A stretch of 64,000 nucleotides of DNA, taken from contig JANQHD010000024.1 of assembly GCA_028282805.1 (NCBI GenBank), positions 1 to 64,000 on the forward strand, read 5' to 3'. The notes beneath the pieces are model-generated. The model did not search any database. It saw nothing but the letters and a program-made list of their open reading frames with translations, and was not told where the DNA came from. The position numbers were made by a program, and so were the translations under genes. This DNA comes from Phycisphaeraceae bacterium (GTDB taxonomy: Bacteria; Planctomycetota; Phycisphaerae; Phycisphaerales; Zrk34). Below, piece by piece: positions 51,070 through 59,813 of this stretch (positions are counted from its first letter, which is position 1; each line of letters starts with the position of its first letter).

Positions 51070-51852
51070 TTAAACATCAAACGCTTCCCTCAATATCCCC
51101 GGTCGCGTCAGCGCAAAGTCGTACCGCAACGGGTCCGCCGCGCACAGCGCGCGCAGCGCTTCGGTCACATCCAACGCCGTGTTCAGCGTCACCTGCTTGC
51201 GCTTGGTCCACCCGAACCGCACCGCCACCCGGTGCATGTGCACGTCGACGGGCGCGATCAACTGCGAAGCGCACACCCCCGCCCACCCGCCGGGGTCGAT
51301 CTCGTCTTGCCGCACCATCCACCGCAGGTACAGGCACAACCGCTTGCACGCGCTGCCGCGCGCGGGGCTGGCCAGCAGGTGGCTCAGCGGCCGGCCGGCG
51401 CGTTTCGCCAGGTCCGCCGACCAGCGCGTCATCGCTCCGAGCATGTCGCCGTCGTAGCCCCGCACGAACGCCGCGCCCAGCGAACCGTGTGCGATCAGTT
51501 GCCCACGCACGCCGACCAGCAGGCCCGCCATGTCGCCGCCGCCGGTCACGCGGTAGCGCCACCCCCGCAAGCGCGCGCGGATCGCGTGGGGCTTGTGTGT
51601 CGTTAACCAATGAAACGGCTCGCCGCCCATCGCGTCTAACACCCCGGCGATCCCGCCGAGTATCGCCTTGACGTTGCCGTATGCCAGCGACGCGGCGACC
51701 AGGCCCACGACCTCGCGGTCGGCCGGCTGCGAATAGTCGTAAACCACGCGTAGGGGGTCCGACCCGAGGTACCGCCGGTGGTGATAACGACGATAAAGCC
51801 GTTCGAACAACGCGCGTTGCGTTTCGACGGGATGTACGGCGGCGCGGCTCAC
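51070..51852 (-). CDS. TIGR02757 (DUF2400) family protein
   Basis: The probable start is GTG 51852; the frame is open to 51969 but without conserved residues. The 260-aa protein has DPLRVVYDYSQPADREVVGLVAASLAYGN at its start and CLYLRWMVRQDEIDPGGW, then IAPVDVHMHRVAVRFGW. These are the signature of this family, distantly related to helix-hairpin-helix DNA glycosylases of the endonuclease III type (the 'P-D-x-H' segment). The biochemical role is not established. Confidence 0.82.
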   Translation of the reverse strand: MSRAAVHPVETQRALFERLYRRYHHRRYLGSDPLRVVYDYSQPADREVVGLVAASLAYGNVKAILGGIAGVLDAMGGEPFHWLTTHKPHAIRARLRGWRYRVTGGGDMAGLLVGVRGQLIAHGSLGAAFVRGYDGDMLGAMTRWSADLAKRAGRPLSHLLASPARGSACKRLCLYLRWMVRQDEIDPGGWAGVCASQLIAPVDVHMHRVAVRFGWTKRKQVTLNTALDVTEALRALCAADPLRYDFALTRPGILREAFDV

Positions 51853-52034
51853 CCCGCCATGATAGCAGTGCCGCGGGGCGGCCCGACCGGTTTTGGCAGT
51901 GACCCGCCTAACATAGCGAGCCCACGCCGGGCACGGCGTTTGCAAAAAAATCGTTATGGCCGCACACACGCCGTTGGCCTGCGTACCATTGACCGAGCCC
52001 AGGGTGCGGCTCGAAACACAAGGGAGTGATTAAA

Positions 52035-52739
52035 ATGTACACGCTCGCTTTCTTCCTCGACCCCGTCTACATCATCTTCGTGATGCTGCCGTCGCTGGCG
52101 CTGGCGCTGTGGGCGCAGGCCAAGGTGAAAGGCGCCTACGCCAAAGCCTCGAAAGTCCCCAGCCTCAGCGGCATGACCGGCGCGCAAGTGGCGCAACAGA
52201 TCATGCACGCCGACGGCATCACCGACGTGCGCGTCGAGCAGGTCCAGGGCTTCCTCTCCGACCATTACGACCCCCGCCAGAAGGTGCTGCGGCTGAGCCC
52301 CGACGTGTACAACGGCCGGTCGCTGGCGGCGCTGGGCATCGCCGCGCACGAGGCCGGCCACGCCCTGCAGGACGCCAAGGCCTACGCGCCGTTGGCCATC
52401 CGCAACGGCATCGTGCCGATCGCCAGCATCGGTTCGGGCCTCAGTTTCTTCGTCATCATCGCCGGCCTGCTGCTCCAGGCGTACACGCTGGCGTGGGTGG
52501 GCGTGCTGCTGTTCGCCACGGTCGTGCTGTTCCAACTGGTGAACCTGCCGGTCGAGTTCAACGCGTCCAAGCGCGCCCGCGAGCGTTTGCTGGCCCTGAG
52601 CATGGTCACCGGCGACGAAGACCGCACGGTCGCCAAGGTGCTCAACGCCGCGGCCCTCACCTACGTCGCCGCCATGGTCGGCGCCGTACTCAACCTCGCC
52701 TACTACGCCATGCTCGTCGCCGGCGCCAGCCGCGAGTAA
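52035..52739 (+). CDS. Membrane zinc metallopeptidase (YugP family)
   Basis: ATG 52035 is chosen because GGAGTGAT lies at the right distance. The 234-aa protein has an N-terminal helix (DPVYIIFVMLPSLALALWA), the zinc motif HEAGH at 105-109 in GIAAHEAGHALQD, and two or three further helices. VNLPVEFNASKRARERL is the family's conserved stretch with the third ligand Glu. YugP-like proteins (about 225 aa) are presumed membrane proteases; their substrates are unknown. Confidence 0.9.
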   Translation: MYTLAFFLDPVYIIFVMLPSLALALWAQAKVKGAYAKASKVPSLSGMTGAQVAQQIMHADGITDVRVEQVQGFLSDHYDPRQKVLRLSPDVYNGRSLAALGIAAHEAGHALQDAKAYAPLAIRNGIVPIASIGSGLSFFVIIAGLLLQAYTLAWVGVLLFATVVLFQLVNLPVEFNASKRARERLLALSMVTGDEDRTVAKVLNAAALTYVAAMVGAVLNLAYYAMLVAGASRE

Positions 52740-52754
52740 CGGTCTGACCATTAG

Positions 52755-52780
52755 CCCCCGGTTCTACCGGGGGTTATTTT
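52755..52780 (+). terminator. Intrinsic terminator of the YugP-like gene
   Basis: Stem CCCCCGGT/ACCGGGGG (8 bp) with a 3-nt loop and then TTATTTT. It overlaps the stop codon of the convergent PEP-CTERM gene. Confidence 0.8.
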
Positions 52781-53697
52781 CTGCGCCGCCCAACCGCCGA
52801 CGCCCCCACCACCAACAGCCCCAGCGCCCCCGGCTCCGGCACCGGCGATTGCAGCACCGCCACGTGCCACCCGAAGATGTCCGTGCCCGCGTGGACCGTC
52901 GCCGAGTTGGCGTTGTTGCCCGCCAGCGTCGTCACCGGCACCGACACGATCGACGACGTGTTCGAGATCGGGTCGAGGTTGCCGTCGAGGATCGTGTGCA
53001 CGGTCGAGCCGTTGAAGTCCAGCGTTTCGTTCGCGTTGGGCGGCGGGTCCATCGCGTCGTCGCCCAGCGTGAGGATCGCCAGCGTGCCCGAGCCGGCGCC
53101 GATCGGTGTGCCCGGCTGGTCGGGGAACGAAACCGTCTGGCTGGTGTGACCGCTTCCGGGGCTGATGCCGTCGAGGTACTCGGCGCCGTGCATCACCGTG
53201 ATCGTGCTCTGCGGCAGCGTCGGGTGCGAGTAGACCACCAGCATGCCCGCGCCGTGCATCTGCGCCGTCGACGGCGGGACCAACACCGACGGCGTGAAGC
53301 TGATGCCGTACAGACCGCTGGTCAGGCCCACCGGGTTCAGCGGCACCTCCCACCCGAAGTTGAACGGCGCACTCGGCGGGTCCTGGCTGGTGGGGCTCAC
53401 GTTGTTCGCCGTCAGGATCGGTGTCAGGCTCGGGTCGGTCACCGTGATGTTCGATTGACCGCCGCCGTTGGGCACGAAGTCGTCGCTGTACACCGCGGCG
53501 AAGTGCACCGTCGACCCCGGCAGGATGTTGTTGATCAACACGTTGCCCACCGCCTGCGTGCCGCCCGGCTGGCCGAAGCCGACCAGTTCGAAGCCGACCT
53601 GCCCGCTGATCTGGAAACCGAGGCTCATGTTGGCTCGCGCCTCGGCGACGCACAAACCCAACGCCAGGCACACCACGCATGTGAAACGGGTAACCAT
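52774..53697 (-). CDS. PEP-CTERM exported protein of unknown function
   Basis: ATG 53697 has an excellent GGGAGGT upstream. The 307-aa product has a signal peptide (MVTRFTCVVCLALGLCVAEARA), a beta-rich middle of low Cys content, and a PEP-CTERM tail (PVPEPGALGLLVVGASAVGRRRK). The middle contains SGLYGISFTPSVLVPPS and TSSIVSVPVTTLAGNNANS. I recognise no catalytic motif; it is likely a structural or adhesive surface protein. It is divergent from the metallopeptidase candidate, which carries a tail of the same type. Confidence 0.8.
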   Translation of the reverse strand: MVTRFTCVVCLALGLCVAEARANMSLGFQISGQVGFELVGFGQPGGTQAVGNVLINNILPGSTVHFAAVYSDDFVPNGGGQSNITVTDPSLTPILTANNVSPTSQDPPSAPFNFGWEVPLNPVGLTSGLYGISFTPSVLVPPSTAQMHGAGMLVVYSHPTLPQSTITVMHGAEYLDGISPGSGHTSQTVSFPDQPGTPIGAGSGTLAILTLGDDAMDPPPNANETLDFNGSTVHTILDGNLDPISNTSSIVSVPVTTLAGNNANSATVHAGTDIFGWHVAVLQSPVPEPGALGLLVVGASAVGRRRK

Positions 53698-54118
53698 GAC
53701 CGACCTCCCGTCGACCGAACGCAACCACCGCGGCCCGTTGCCGGCGGCTCGGTCTCCCTCTGTTCCGCGTGATCCCGGATTTGAACGAACACTCGCGACA
53801 GAATGAATATTAACCCACGGTTAAGGCTTGAGCGAGAAAAAACGGGCATGGCTTGCGTTTTCGGCAATCGTAGCGGCGCACTCGTTCAATATCAGCACAC
53901 GCCTGCCGATCGCACGCCCTAGCCAGAAAACAATTGCCGACAGATTGTGCGTGAGGGTATATTCAGCGCAGCCGTGTTCCCGGCTGGATCGCGTTGCCCC
54001 GTGCCGCGGGCGACGGGGAAGCGAGAAACCCACGGAAGCGAGAGCGGGCCGAGCCGCGGTGCTTTGCGTTGCGCGCGCCACGCACCCGCGGCGGGTTCAT
54101 GTGCCAAGGGAGTTCGCC
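53698..54118. other. 421-bp divergent intergenic region between two PEP-CTERM genes
   Basis: No credible gene. It contains a fairly AT-rich block (53795-53830) that could hold the promoter for the minus-strand gene. A candidate plus-strand promoter is listed separately. The remainder (53965-54110) is GC-rich leader DNA of the metallopeptidase gene, with no repeat or RNA I can name. Confidence 0.5.
53934..53963 (+). promoter_or_regulatory. Candidate promoter for the PEP-CTERM metallopeptidase gene
   Basis: TTGCCG (53934-53939), an 18-bp spacer and TATATT (53958-53963). The implied 5' leader is about 150 nt, long for this genome. Confidence 0.4.
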
Positions 54119-55804
54119 ATGAAACGCCTCGCCACTCGTTTGATGTGCGCGTGTGTCGTTGCGCTGCCCGCCGCGACCGCGACAGCGCAAACGACCATCA
54201 CCACCAACCCCATCAATTACACCGACAGCGCCGGCGCCACGCACCCGATGCACGGCATCGTCGTCGAGTTGTACGACCAGGACGACATCACCGCCGATGA
54301 CCTGCTGGGCAGCACGACCACCAACGCCGCGGGCCTGGCGACGGTGACCACCAACACCGACGACGGCGTGCTCAACTTCGAGTTCGAGGTGTACAGCCAG
54401 GTGTACGCGCGCGTGCCGGGCGTGGCCAGCGTGCGTAACACGTTCGGCTCGGCCGACTACTCGGTGCGCAACCCGACCAGCGGGTTCACCTCGGTGACCA
54501 TCGGCACGAACACCCTCGGCGTCAACCCCACGCTCACCCTCGACAACTCGACGTTCATCGGCACGTCGATGACTATGCTCATGCCCGCCCACTTCATGCA
54601 CGACTACTACCGCGATACCCACGGCGCCAACTGGCCCGAGATCCCCATCGTCTACAACAACGACAACAACGGCGAGCCGACCGATGTCGGCACTAACTAC
54701 ACGGGCGATCGGGTGAACATCGAGTTGCAGGTCTGGGCCTCCAGCGACGTGGTCATGCACGAGTTCGGCCACCATCTCGCCGAGAACTTCAACCTCGACA
54801 GCGACACCAACTGGGGAGACAGCCACTCGTTCGGCCGCGACAACATCGGCGCGCTGGCCGGCGGACGCGACTACGGGCGGACCAAGGGCTCGCACCTGGC
54901 GTGGGGCGAGGCGGTGGCGACGTTCCTCGGCTTGATGGCGATCGACGACGGCAATTACGCCGGCTTCGTCAGCGGCGCGCTGCCCGGGCGCGACACCGAC
55001 AACATCGCGCACACGCTCGAAACCCTCTCGTCGACCGCCGGTGCTTCGGATATCACCATCGCGGTCAGCGCAGAGTCGAACGCCCCGGCGACCGGCGCCA
55101 AGCCGCCCGGAATCGGCACCGGCGAGGGCGACGAGTTGAGCGCGTTGCGCGTGCTGTGGGACTTTTATGATTCGACCGGGGAGAACTACGGCGGTGGTCT
55201 GACCGACAACGTCGACCTGACCGCGGCCAACATGTGGGCGGCGATGACCGATTCGGACACGCTGCACGACTTCTGGGAACGCACCGCCGGCACCATCGCC
55301 GCCGACCCGACGCTCATCGGCCTGCCCGCAGGGGCCAAGAAGGGCCAGGTGCTCACCACGCTCGGCGAGACCCTCGAAGCGTACAACGTGTCGGCCGATC
55401 CGGTCACCGCCGGCATGACCAACGACACCACGCCCGAGCTGCGCTTCGATGAGTTGAACAACAACAACTCGCACCAGTACATCTTCGTGCTGTTCGATGA
55501 CGAGTGGGACCTCGTGGGCAGCCAACTCGTCAACAACCCCAACGCGGAGCAGGACGTGGCGCTGGGCTTCCAGACCTGGGACGCCATGCCCGAGCTGACC
55601 GTGGGCGAGGATTACTACTTCGCCGTGCTCAACTCGGCGGCGATCAACACGAACACGACCGGCCTCGACTTCGCGGACTGGGAGGACTGGTACTGGTCGA
55701 GCGCGAACCTGATCACGATCACGCCCGAGCCGGGCGCGGTGGCGTTGCTGGGCGCGGGGCTGTGCTTTGTCGCGAACCGGCGTCGCGAGCGTCGGCCGTG
55801 GTGA
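54119..55804 (+). CDS. Exported zinc metallopeptidase candidate with PEP-CTERM tail
   Basis: ATG 54119 follows AAGGGAG; the frame is open from 53828 only by chance. The 561-aa protein has a signal peptide (MKRLATRLMCACVVALPAATATA), a beta-sandwich-like region (about 30-150) and a peptidase-like domain. The zinc motif is HEFGHH at 214-219 (H214, E215, H218), with E264 in HLAWGEAVATF as a likely third ligand, the gluzincin pattern. The C-terminus is beta-rich and ends with a PEP-CTERM tail (PEPGAVALLGAGLCFVANRRRERRPW). It may process surface or polysaccharide-matrix proteins. The peptidase family is not certain. Confidence 0.78.
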   Translation: MKRLATRLMCACVVALPAATATAQTTITTNPINYTDSAGATHPMHGIVVELYDQDDITADDLLGSTTTNAAGLATVTTNTDDGVLNFEFEVYSQVYARVPGVASVRNTFGSADYSVRNPTSGFTSVTIGTNTLGVNPTLTLDNSTFIGTSMTMLMPAHFMHDYYRDTHGANWPEIPIVYNNDNNGEPTDVGTNYTGDRVNIELQVWASSDVVMHEFGHHLAENFNLDSDTNWGDSHSFGRDNIGALAGGRDYGRTKGSHLAWGEAVATFLGLMAIDDGNYAGFVSGALPGRDTDNIAHTLETLSSTAGASDITIAVSAESNAPATGAKPPGIGTGEGDELSALRVLWDFYDSTGENYGGGLTDNVDLTAANMWAAMTDSDTLHDFWERTAGTIAADPTLIGLPAGAKKGQVLTTLGETLEAYNVSADPVTAGMTNDTTPELRFDELNNNNSHQYIFVLFDDEWDLVGSQLVNNPNAEQDVALGFQTWDAMPELTVGEDYYFAVLNSAAINTNTTGLDFADWEDWYWSSANLITITPEPGAVALLGAGLCFVANRRRERRPW

Positions 55805-55965
55805 AAGAGTTTGTTCGGCGGGGCGGATTTCACATCTTTCGGCTTGCCCCGGGGCACCCGGCCGCGAGACAATGAATAGGGTCTCAGCGGGTGCCGCCGC
55901 GCGACCGCACATCTTTGTTCGTTTGGCAGGCTGACCGCGTTGTCCCATGCACAGGAGGCATCATC

Positions 55966-57438
55966 ATGACGATCGCCGCTGCGCCGCCGCGCGTGACACA
56001 AACCCGCAACCTGATCGACGGCCAATGGGTCGAGGCCCGGTCGGGCAAGACCTTCGACGTGTTCAACCCTTCCACCGAACAGGTGATCGCACAGGTCGCC
56101 GACTCGGACGCGGCCGACGTGGACGCGGCGGTGATCGCGGCGCGGCGGGCGTTCGACGAAGGGCCCTGGTCGCGCATGGCCGCGCGCGAGCGGGGCAAGC
56201 TGCTGTACCGGCTCGCCGACCTGATCGAGCAGCACGCCGACGAGCTGGCGGCGCTCGAGGTGCTCAACAACGGCAAGCCCATCGGCGAGGTGCGCTTCGC
56301 CGACATCCCGCTGGTGGTCTCGACGTTCCGTTACTTCGCCGGCTGGGCCGACAAGATCCACGGCGACACCATCCCCGTCGACAACCACTTCGGCCGATTC
56401 TTCTGCTACACGAAGAAGGAGCCGGTCGGCGTGTGTGCGCAGATCATCCCCTGGAACTTCCCCATGCTCATGGTGACGTGGAAGTGGGGCCCGGCGCTGG
56501 CCGCGGGCAACACGGTGGTGCTCAAGCCAGCCGAGCAGACGCCGCTGACCGCGCTGCGCCTGGCGGAGCTGGCGCAGGAAGCGGGCTTCCCCGACGGCGT
56601 GATCAACGTGGTCAACGGATTCGGTGAAACCGCCGGCGCGTCGTTGGTCAAGCACCGCGGCGCCGACAAGGTCGCCTTCACCGGCCACTACCAGACCGCG
56701 CAGCACATCATGCGCGACGCGGCCGACACCCTCAAACGCATCACCTTCGAACTGGGCGGCAAGAGCCCCAACGTGGTGTTCGCCGACGCCGACCTCGACC
56801 AGGCCGTGGCCGGCGCGATGACGGGCATCTTCTTCAACCAGGGCGAGGTGTGCTGCGCCGGTAGCCGGCTGTTCGTCGAGCGGTCTGTGCACGACGAGTT
56901 CGTGCTCAAGTTCGCCGCGGCCGCCGACGCCCGCCGGGTGGGCGACCCGTTCGACGAGAACACCGAGCAGGGGGCGCAGGTGTCGCAGGAGCAGTTCGAC
57001 AAGGTGATGGGCTACATCGAGCTCGGCAAGCAGGAGGCGAACTGCGTGGCCGGTGGCGAACGCGCCGCCGACACCGGCTGGTTCGTCCGCCCGACGATCT
57101 TTACCGGTGTGACCAACGACATGCGGATCGCGCGTGAGGAGATCTTCGGCCCCGTGGTCAGCGTGCTGCCGTTCACCGACCGGCGCGAGGTCATCGAACA
57201 GGCGAACGACACCGACTACGGCCTGGCCGCGGCGGTGTGGACGAGGGACATCACCAAGGCGTTTGCGCTGGCCGACTCGGTGCGCGCGGGCACGGTGTGG
57301 GTCAACTGCTTCAACACGTTCGACGCCGCGGCGCCGTTCGGCGGCTACAAGTTTTCGGGCCAGGGGCGCGAGCTCGGCGCCGAAGCGCTGAAGGCGTACA
57401 CCGAGACGAAGACGGTGTGGGTCAACCTGGGCGATTGA
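55966..57438 (+). CDS. NAD(P)-dependent aldehyde dehydrogenase
   Basis: ATG 55966 follows AGGAGG. The 490-aa protein has normal length for the ALDH superfamily. It has [21 protein letters not shown] (cofactor loop) and the general base E262 in FELGGKSPN. The catalytic Cys is C296 in [11 protein letters not shown], the spacing of ALDH1/2-type enzymes. [14 protein letters not shown] is the conserved C-terminal stretch. It resembles betaine-aldehyde/retinal-type ALDHs with broad substrates. It stands alone between a PEP-CTERM gene and a terminator, so the context gives no substrate. Confidence 0.92.
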   Translation: MTIAAAPPRVTQTRNLIDGQWVEARSGKTFDVFNPSTEQVIAQVADSDAADVDAAVIAARRAFDEGPWSRMAARERGKLLYRLADLIEQHADELAALEVLNNGKPIGEVRFADIPLVVSTFRYFAGWADKIHGDTIPVDNHFGRFFCYTKKEPVGVCAQIIPWNFPMLMVTWKWGPALAAGNTVVLKPAEQTPLTALRLAELAQEAGFPDGVINVVNGFGETAGASLVKHRGADKVAFTGHYQTAQHIMRDAADTLKRITFELGGKSPNVVFADADLDQAVAGAMTGIFFNQGEVCCAGSRLFVERSVHDEFVLKFAAAADARRVGDPFDENTEQGAQVSQEQFDKVMGYIELGKQEANCVAGGERAADTGWFVRPTIFTGVTNDMRIAREEIFGPVVSVLPFTDRREVIEQANDTDYGLAAAVWTRDITKAFALADSVRAGTVWVNCFNTFDAAAPFGGYKFSGQGRELGAEALKAYTETKTVWVNLGD

Positions 57439-57477
57439 GCGGGCGGGGACAAGTGCAACCGACCTGCGGTGAACCGT

Positions 57478-57504
57478 GGCCACGCCTGGTGCGTGGCCTT
57501 TTTT
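57478..57504 (+). terminator. Intrinsic terminator of the aldehyde dehydrogenase gene
   Basis: Perfect 8-bp stem GGCCACGC/GCGTGGCC, 5-nt loop, then TTTTTT. Confidence 0.9.
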
Positions 57505-57570
57505 GTCGCGCCCGTAACCACGGGGAATCGGTGACATCCAATCGGGCACACCGGGTGACGGAGACGCCGC

Positions 57571-58434
57571 GTGGCACAGACGACCAGCGAGCAATTCGAG
57601 ACGCACCACATGCGGTGCATGGAGGTCTGGGGTGGCACGGCCGCGGCCGACGAGGCCGTCAGCGCGCCCGGTCTCGACGTGTTTGTGCGTGCCGAGCCGT
57701 ACCACGGCGACGCAGCGGGGGGCGACATCCACTACCTGTCGATGTGCGGTTCGGGCAGCATCACGCGTTTCCTGGTGGCGGACGTTGCCGGTCACGGCGA
57801 ACAGGTCGCCGGGTTGGCCGCGAGCCTGCGGGCGCTGGTGCGCCGCCACATCAACCGTGTCGACGGCACGAAGCTGGCGCGCTCACTCAACGACGAGTTC
57901 GCGGCGCTTTCGAGCTCGGGCCGGTTCGCCACGGCGATCAGCTGCACGTATTTCGCGCCGACCGATCAGATGGTTGTGGTCAACGCCGGGCACCCCCGGC
58001 CGCTGTGGTACCGGGCGGCGACGGGCACGTGGCAACTGCTCGATACCGAGTGCGAGGCGGTCGACGACGCCGGGCCGAAGAACCTGCCGCTGGGCGTGAT
58101 CGGGGGCACGGGTTACGAGCAGTTCGCCGTCACGCTCGAACGCGGCGACGTGGTGCTGTTGTACACCGATGCGCTGATGGAGGCCGCCGACCCGACCGGC
58201 CGACAGCTGGGCGAACAGGGCCTGCTCGCACTGGCCCGCACGACCGGGGCGGATCGGCCGTCGTGTGTGTCGCGGCAGTTGTTGCAGGCCGTGGCCACGT
58301 ACCGGGGCGGCGCGCCGGCCGACGACGACGTGACGCTCGTGGCCATCCACCACAACGCCAGCGACCCGCCGACGCCTTCCCTGGGCGAGTTGGTGACCAC
58401 GGTGGCCAAGATGATGGGGCTCAAGCGGGTCTAG
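57571..58434 (+). CDS. PP2C-type (SpoIIE/RsbU) serine phosphatase
   Basis: GTG 57571 has GGAG upstream. The 287-aa protein is a single SpoIIE/RsbU-type phosphatase domain: GGDIHYLSM, VADVAGHGEQVAGLAASLRALVR (metal Asp), VVVNAGHPRPL, the LYTDALMEA motif and DDDVTLVAI near the end. No sensor domain is attached. Such phosphatases dephosphorylate anti-sigma-factor antagonists or similar regulators. No STAS or kinase partner is visible nearby. Confidence 0.88.
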   Translation: MAQTTSEQFETHHMRCMEVWGGTAAADEAVSAPGLDVFVRAEPYHGDAAGGDIHYLSMCGSGSITRFLVADVAGHGEQVAGLAASLRALVRRHINRVDGTKLARSLNDEFAALSSSGRFATAISCTYFAPTDQMVVVNAGHPRPLWYRAATGTWQLLDTECEAVDDAGPKNLPLGVIGGTGYEQFAVTLERGDVVLLYTDALMEAADPTGRQLGEQGLLALARTTGADRPSCVSRQLLQAVATYRGGAPADDDVTLVAIHHNASDPPTPSLGELVTTVAKMMGLKRV

Positions 58435-58534
58435 TTCAGTTCTCCGGCGCTAATTGAAAAAACAACCCCGCGCTTCACATCCGGGCCGGTTTGACGTACC
58501 TTTCCGCTCCGAGCCTTAGCGAGGAGCCGAAGAC

Positions 58535-59725
58535 ATGTTTCAAAGCATCCAACCCGCACCGCCGGACCCGATCCTCGGGCTGACCGAGGCGTTCGTCGCC
58601 GACCCCAGCCCCGACAAGATCAACCTTGGCGTGGGCATCTACAAGGACGCGGAGGGCAAGACGCCCGTGCTCCAATGCGTCAAGCGGGCCGAGCAACGCA
58701 TCCTCGAGACCGAAGCGACCAAGGCCTACAAGCCCATCGCCGGCGACCCGGCCTACGGCAAAGCGGTCCAGGCGCTGCTGTTCGGCGCCGACCACCCGGT
58801 CGTCGCGTCCGGGCGTGCCGTGACGTGCCACACGCCCTCGGGCACCGGCGCGCTGCGCGTCGTCGGCGATTACCTCAAGCAGAACCACGACGGCGTCACG
58901 CTGCACCTGCCGGGCCCGACGTGGGCGAACCACCCGTCGGTCTTCAAGTCCGCCGGCGTGCCGACCACGACCTACACCTACGCCAACGCCGACGTGACCG
59001 GCCTCGACTTCGACGGCATGATCGAAGCGCTCGCGCAGGTGCCCGCCGGCGACGTCGTGCTGCTGCACGGCTGCTGCCACAACCCCACCGGCATCGACCC
59101 GACCGCCGAGCAGTGGCAAAAGATCGCCGAGACGCTGGCCGGGCGCGGCGTCACGCCCATGCTCGACTTCGCCTACCAGGGCTTCGCCGACAGCCTCACC
59201 GACGACGCGGTCGGCCTGCACGCCTTGGCCGAAAAATGCCCCGAGCTGATCGTTTGCACCAGCTTCTCGAAGAACATGGCGCTGTACAACGAGCGCGTCG
59301 GTTCGGTCACGTTCGTGGGCGAAACCGCCGAGGCGGCGCAGGCCGTGCTCAGCCACGTCAAGCTCGCCATCCGCACCAACTACTCCAACCCGCCGGCGCA
59401 CGGCGGCGCGATCGCCATCACCGTGCTCGGCGATGACGCGCTGCGCAGCCTGTGGGAGCAAGAGTTGGCCGGCATGCGCGACCGCATCAACGGCATCCGC
59501 CAGACCTTCGCCGACACCATGGCCGCCAAGGGCTCGCCCGTCGACTTCGCGTTCCTCACCGCCCACCGCGGCATGTTCTCCATGTCCGGCCTCAACAAGG
59601 ACCAGGTGATGCAACTGCGTGAGAAGTACGCGATCTACATGGTCGGCTCGGGCCGGGTCAACGTCGCCGGCATGACCGAAGCGAACATGGACCGCCTGAC
59701 CGACGCGATCGTCAGCGTGCTTTAA
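58535..59725 (+). CDS. Aspartate/aromatic amino acid aminotransferase (class I)
   Basis: ATG 58535 follows AGGAG. The 396-aa protein has E. coli AspC/TyrB length and motifs: LGVGIYKDAEGKTPVL, SGTGALRVV, HGCCHNPTGIDPT, DFAYQGFADSL and the PLP lysine K246 in TSFSKNMALYNERVG. RVNVAGM contains the substrate-carboxylate Arg. It transfers the amino group of aspartate (or Tyr/Phe) to 2-oxoglutarate. AspC versus TyrB cannot be separated from sequence alone. Confidence 0.93.
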   Translation: MFQSIQPAPPDPILGLTEAFVADPSPDKINLGVGIYKDAEGKTPVLQCVKRAEQRILETEATKAYKPIAGDPAYGKAVQALLFGADHPVVASGRAVTCHTPSGTGALRVVGDYLKQNHDGVTLHLPGPTWANHPSVFKSAGVPTTTYTYANADVTGLDFDGMIEALAQVPAGDVVLLHGCCHNPTGIDPTAEQWQKIAETLAGRGVTPMLDFAYQGFADSLTDDAVGLHALAEKCPELIVCTSFSKNMALYNERVGSVTFVGETAEAAQAVLSHVKLAIRTNYSNPPAHGGAIAITVLGDDALRSLWEQELAGMRDRINGIRQTFADTMAAKGSPVDFAFLTAHRGMFSMSGLNKDQVMQLREKYAIYMVGSGRVNVAGMTEANMDRLTDAIVSVL

Positions 59726-59727
59726 AC

Positions 59728-59757
59728 ATATAGCCCCCGGCGTGCCGGGGGCTATAT
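59728..59757. terminator. 13-bp perfect hairpin after the aminotransferase gene
   Basis: ATATAGCCCCCGG and its exact complement with a 4-nt loop. No T run follows. The core CCCCCGG/CCGGGGG is shared with the hairpin at 52755. Confidence 0.6.
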
Positions 59758-59775
59758 ACTGCTATCATGCGGCGC

Positions 59776-59803
59776 CTCAAGACTCACCCCTCACCCCTCA
59801 AGA
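59776..59803. repeat. Four tandem heptamers (CTCANNN) in the prfB leader
   Basis: CTCAAGA, CTCACCC, CTCACCC, CTCAAGA without gaps, ending 10 nt before the prfB start codon. They occupy the place where a Shine-Dalgarno would be expected, and none is visible. Confidence 0.75.
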
Positions 59804-59813
59804 CTGAACAACC

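Noticed and set aside
53963-57849. Two minus-strand open frames of 661 and 744 aa
   Set aside because: They cover the PEP-CTERM metallopeptidase and aldehyde dehydrogenase, whose motifs are clear on the plus strand.
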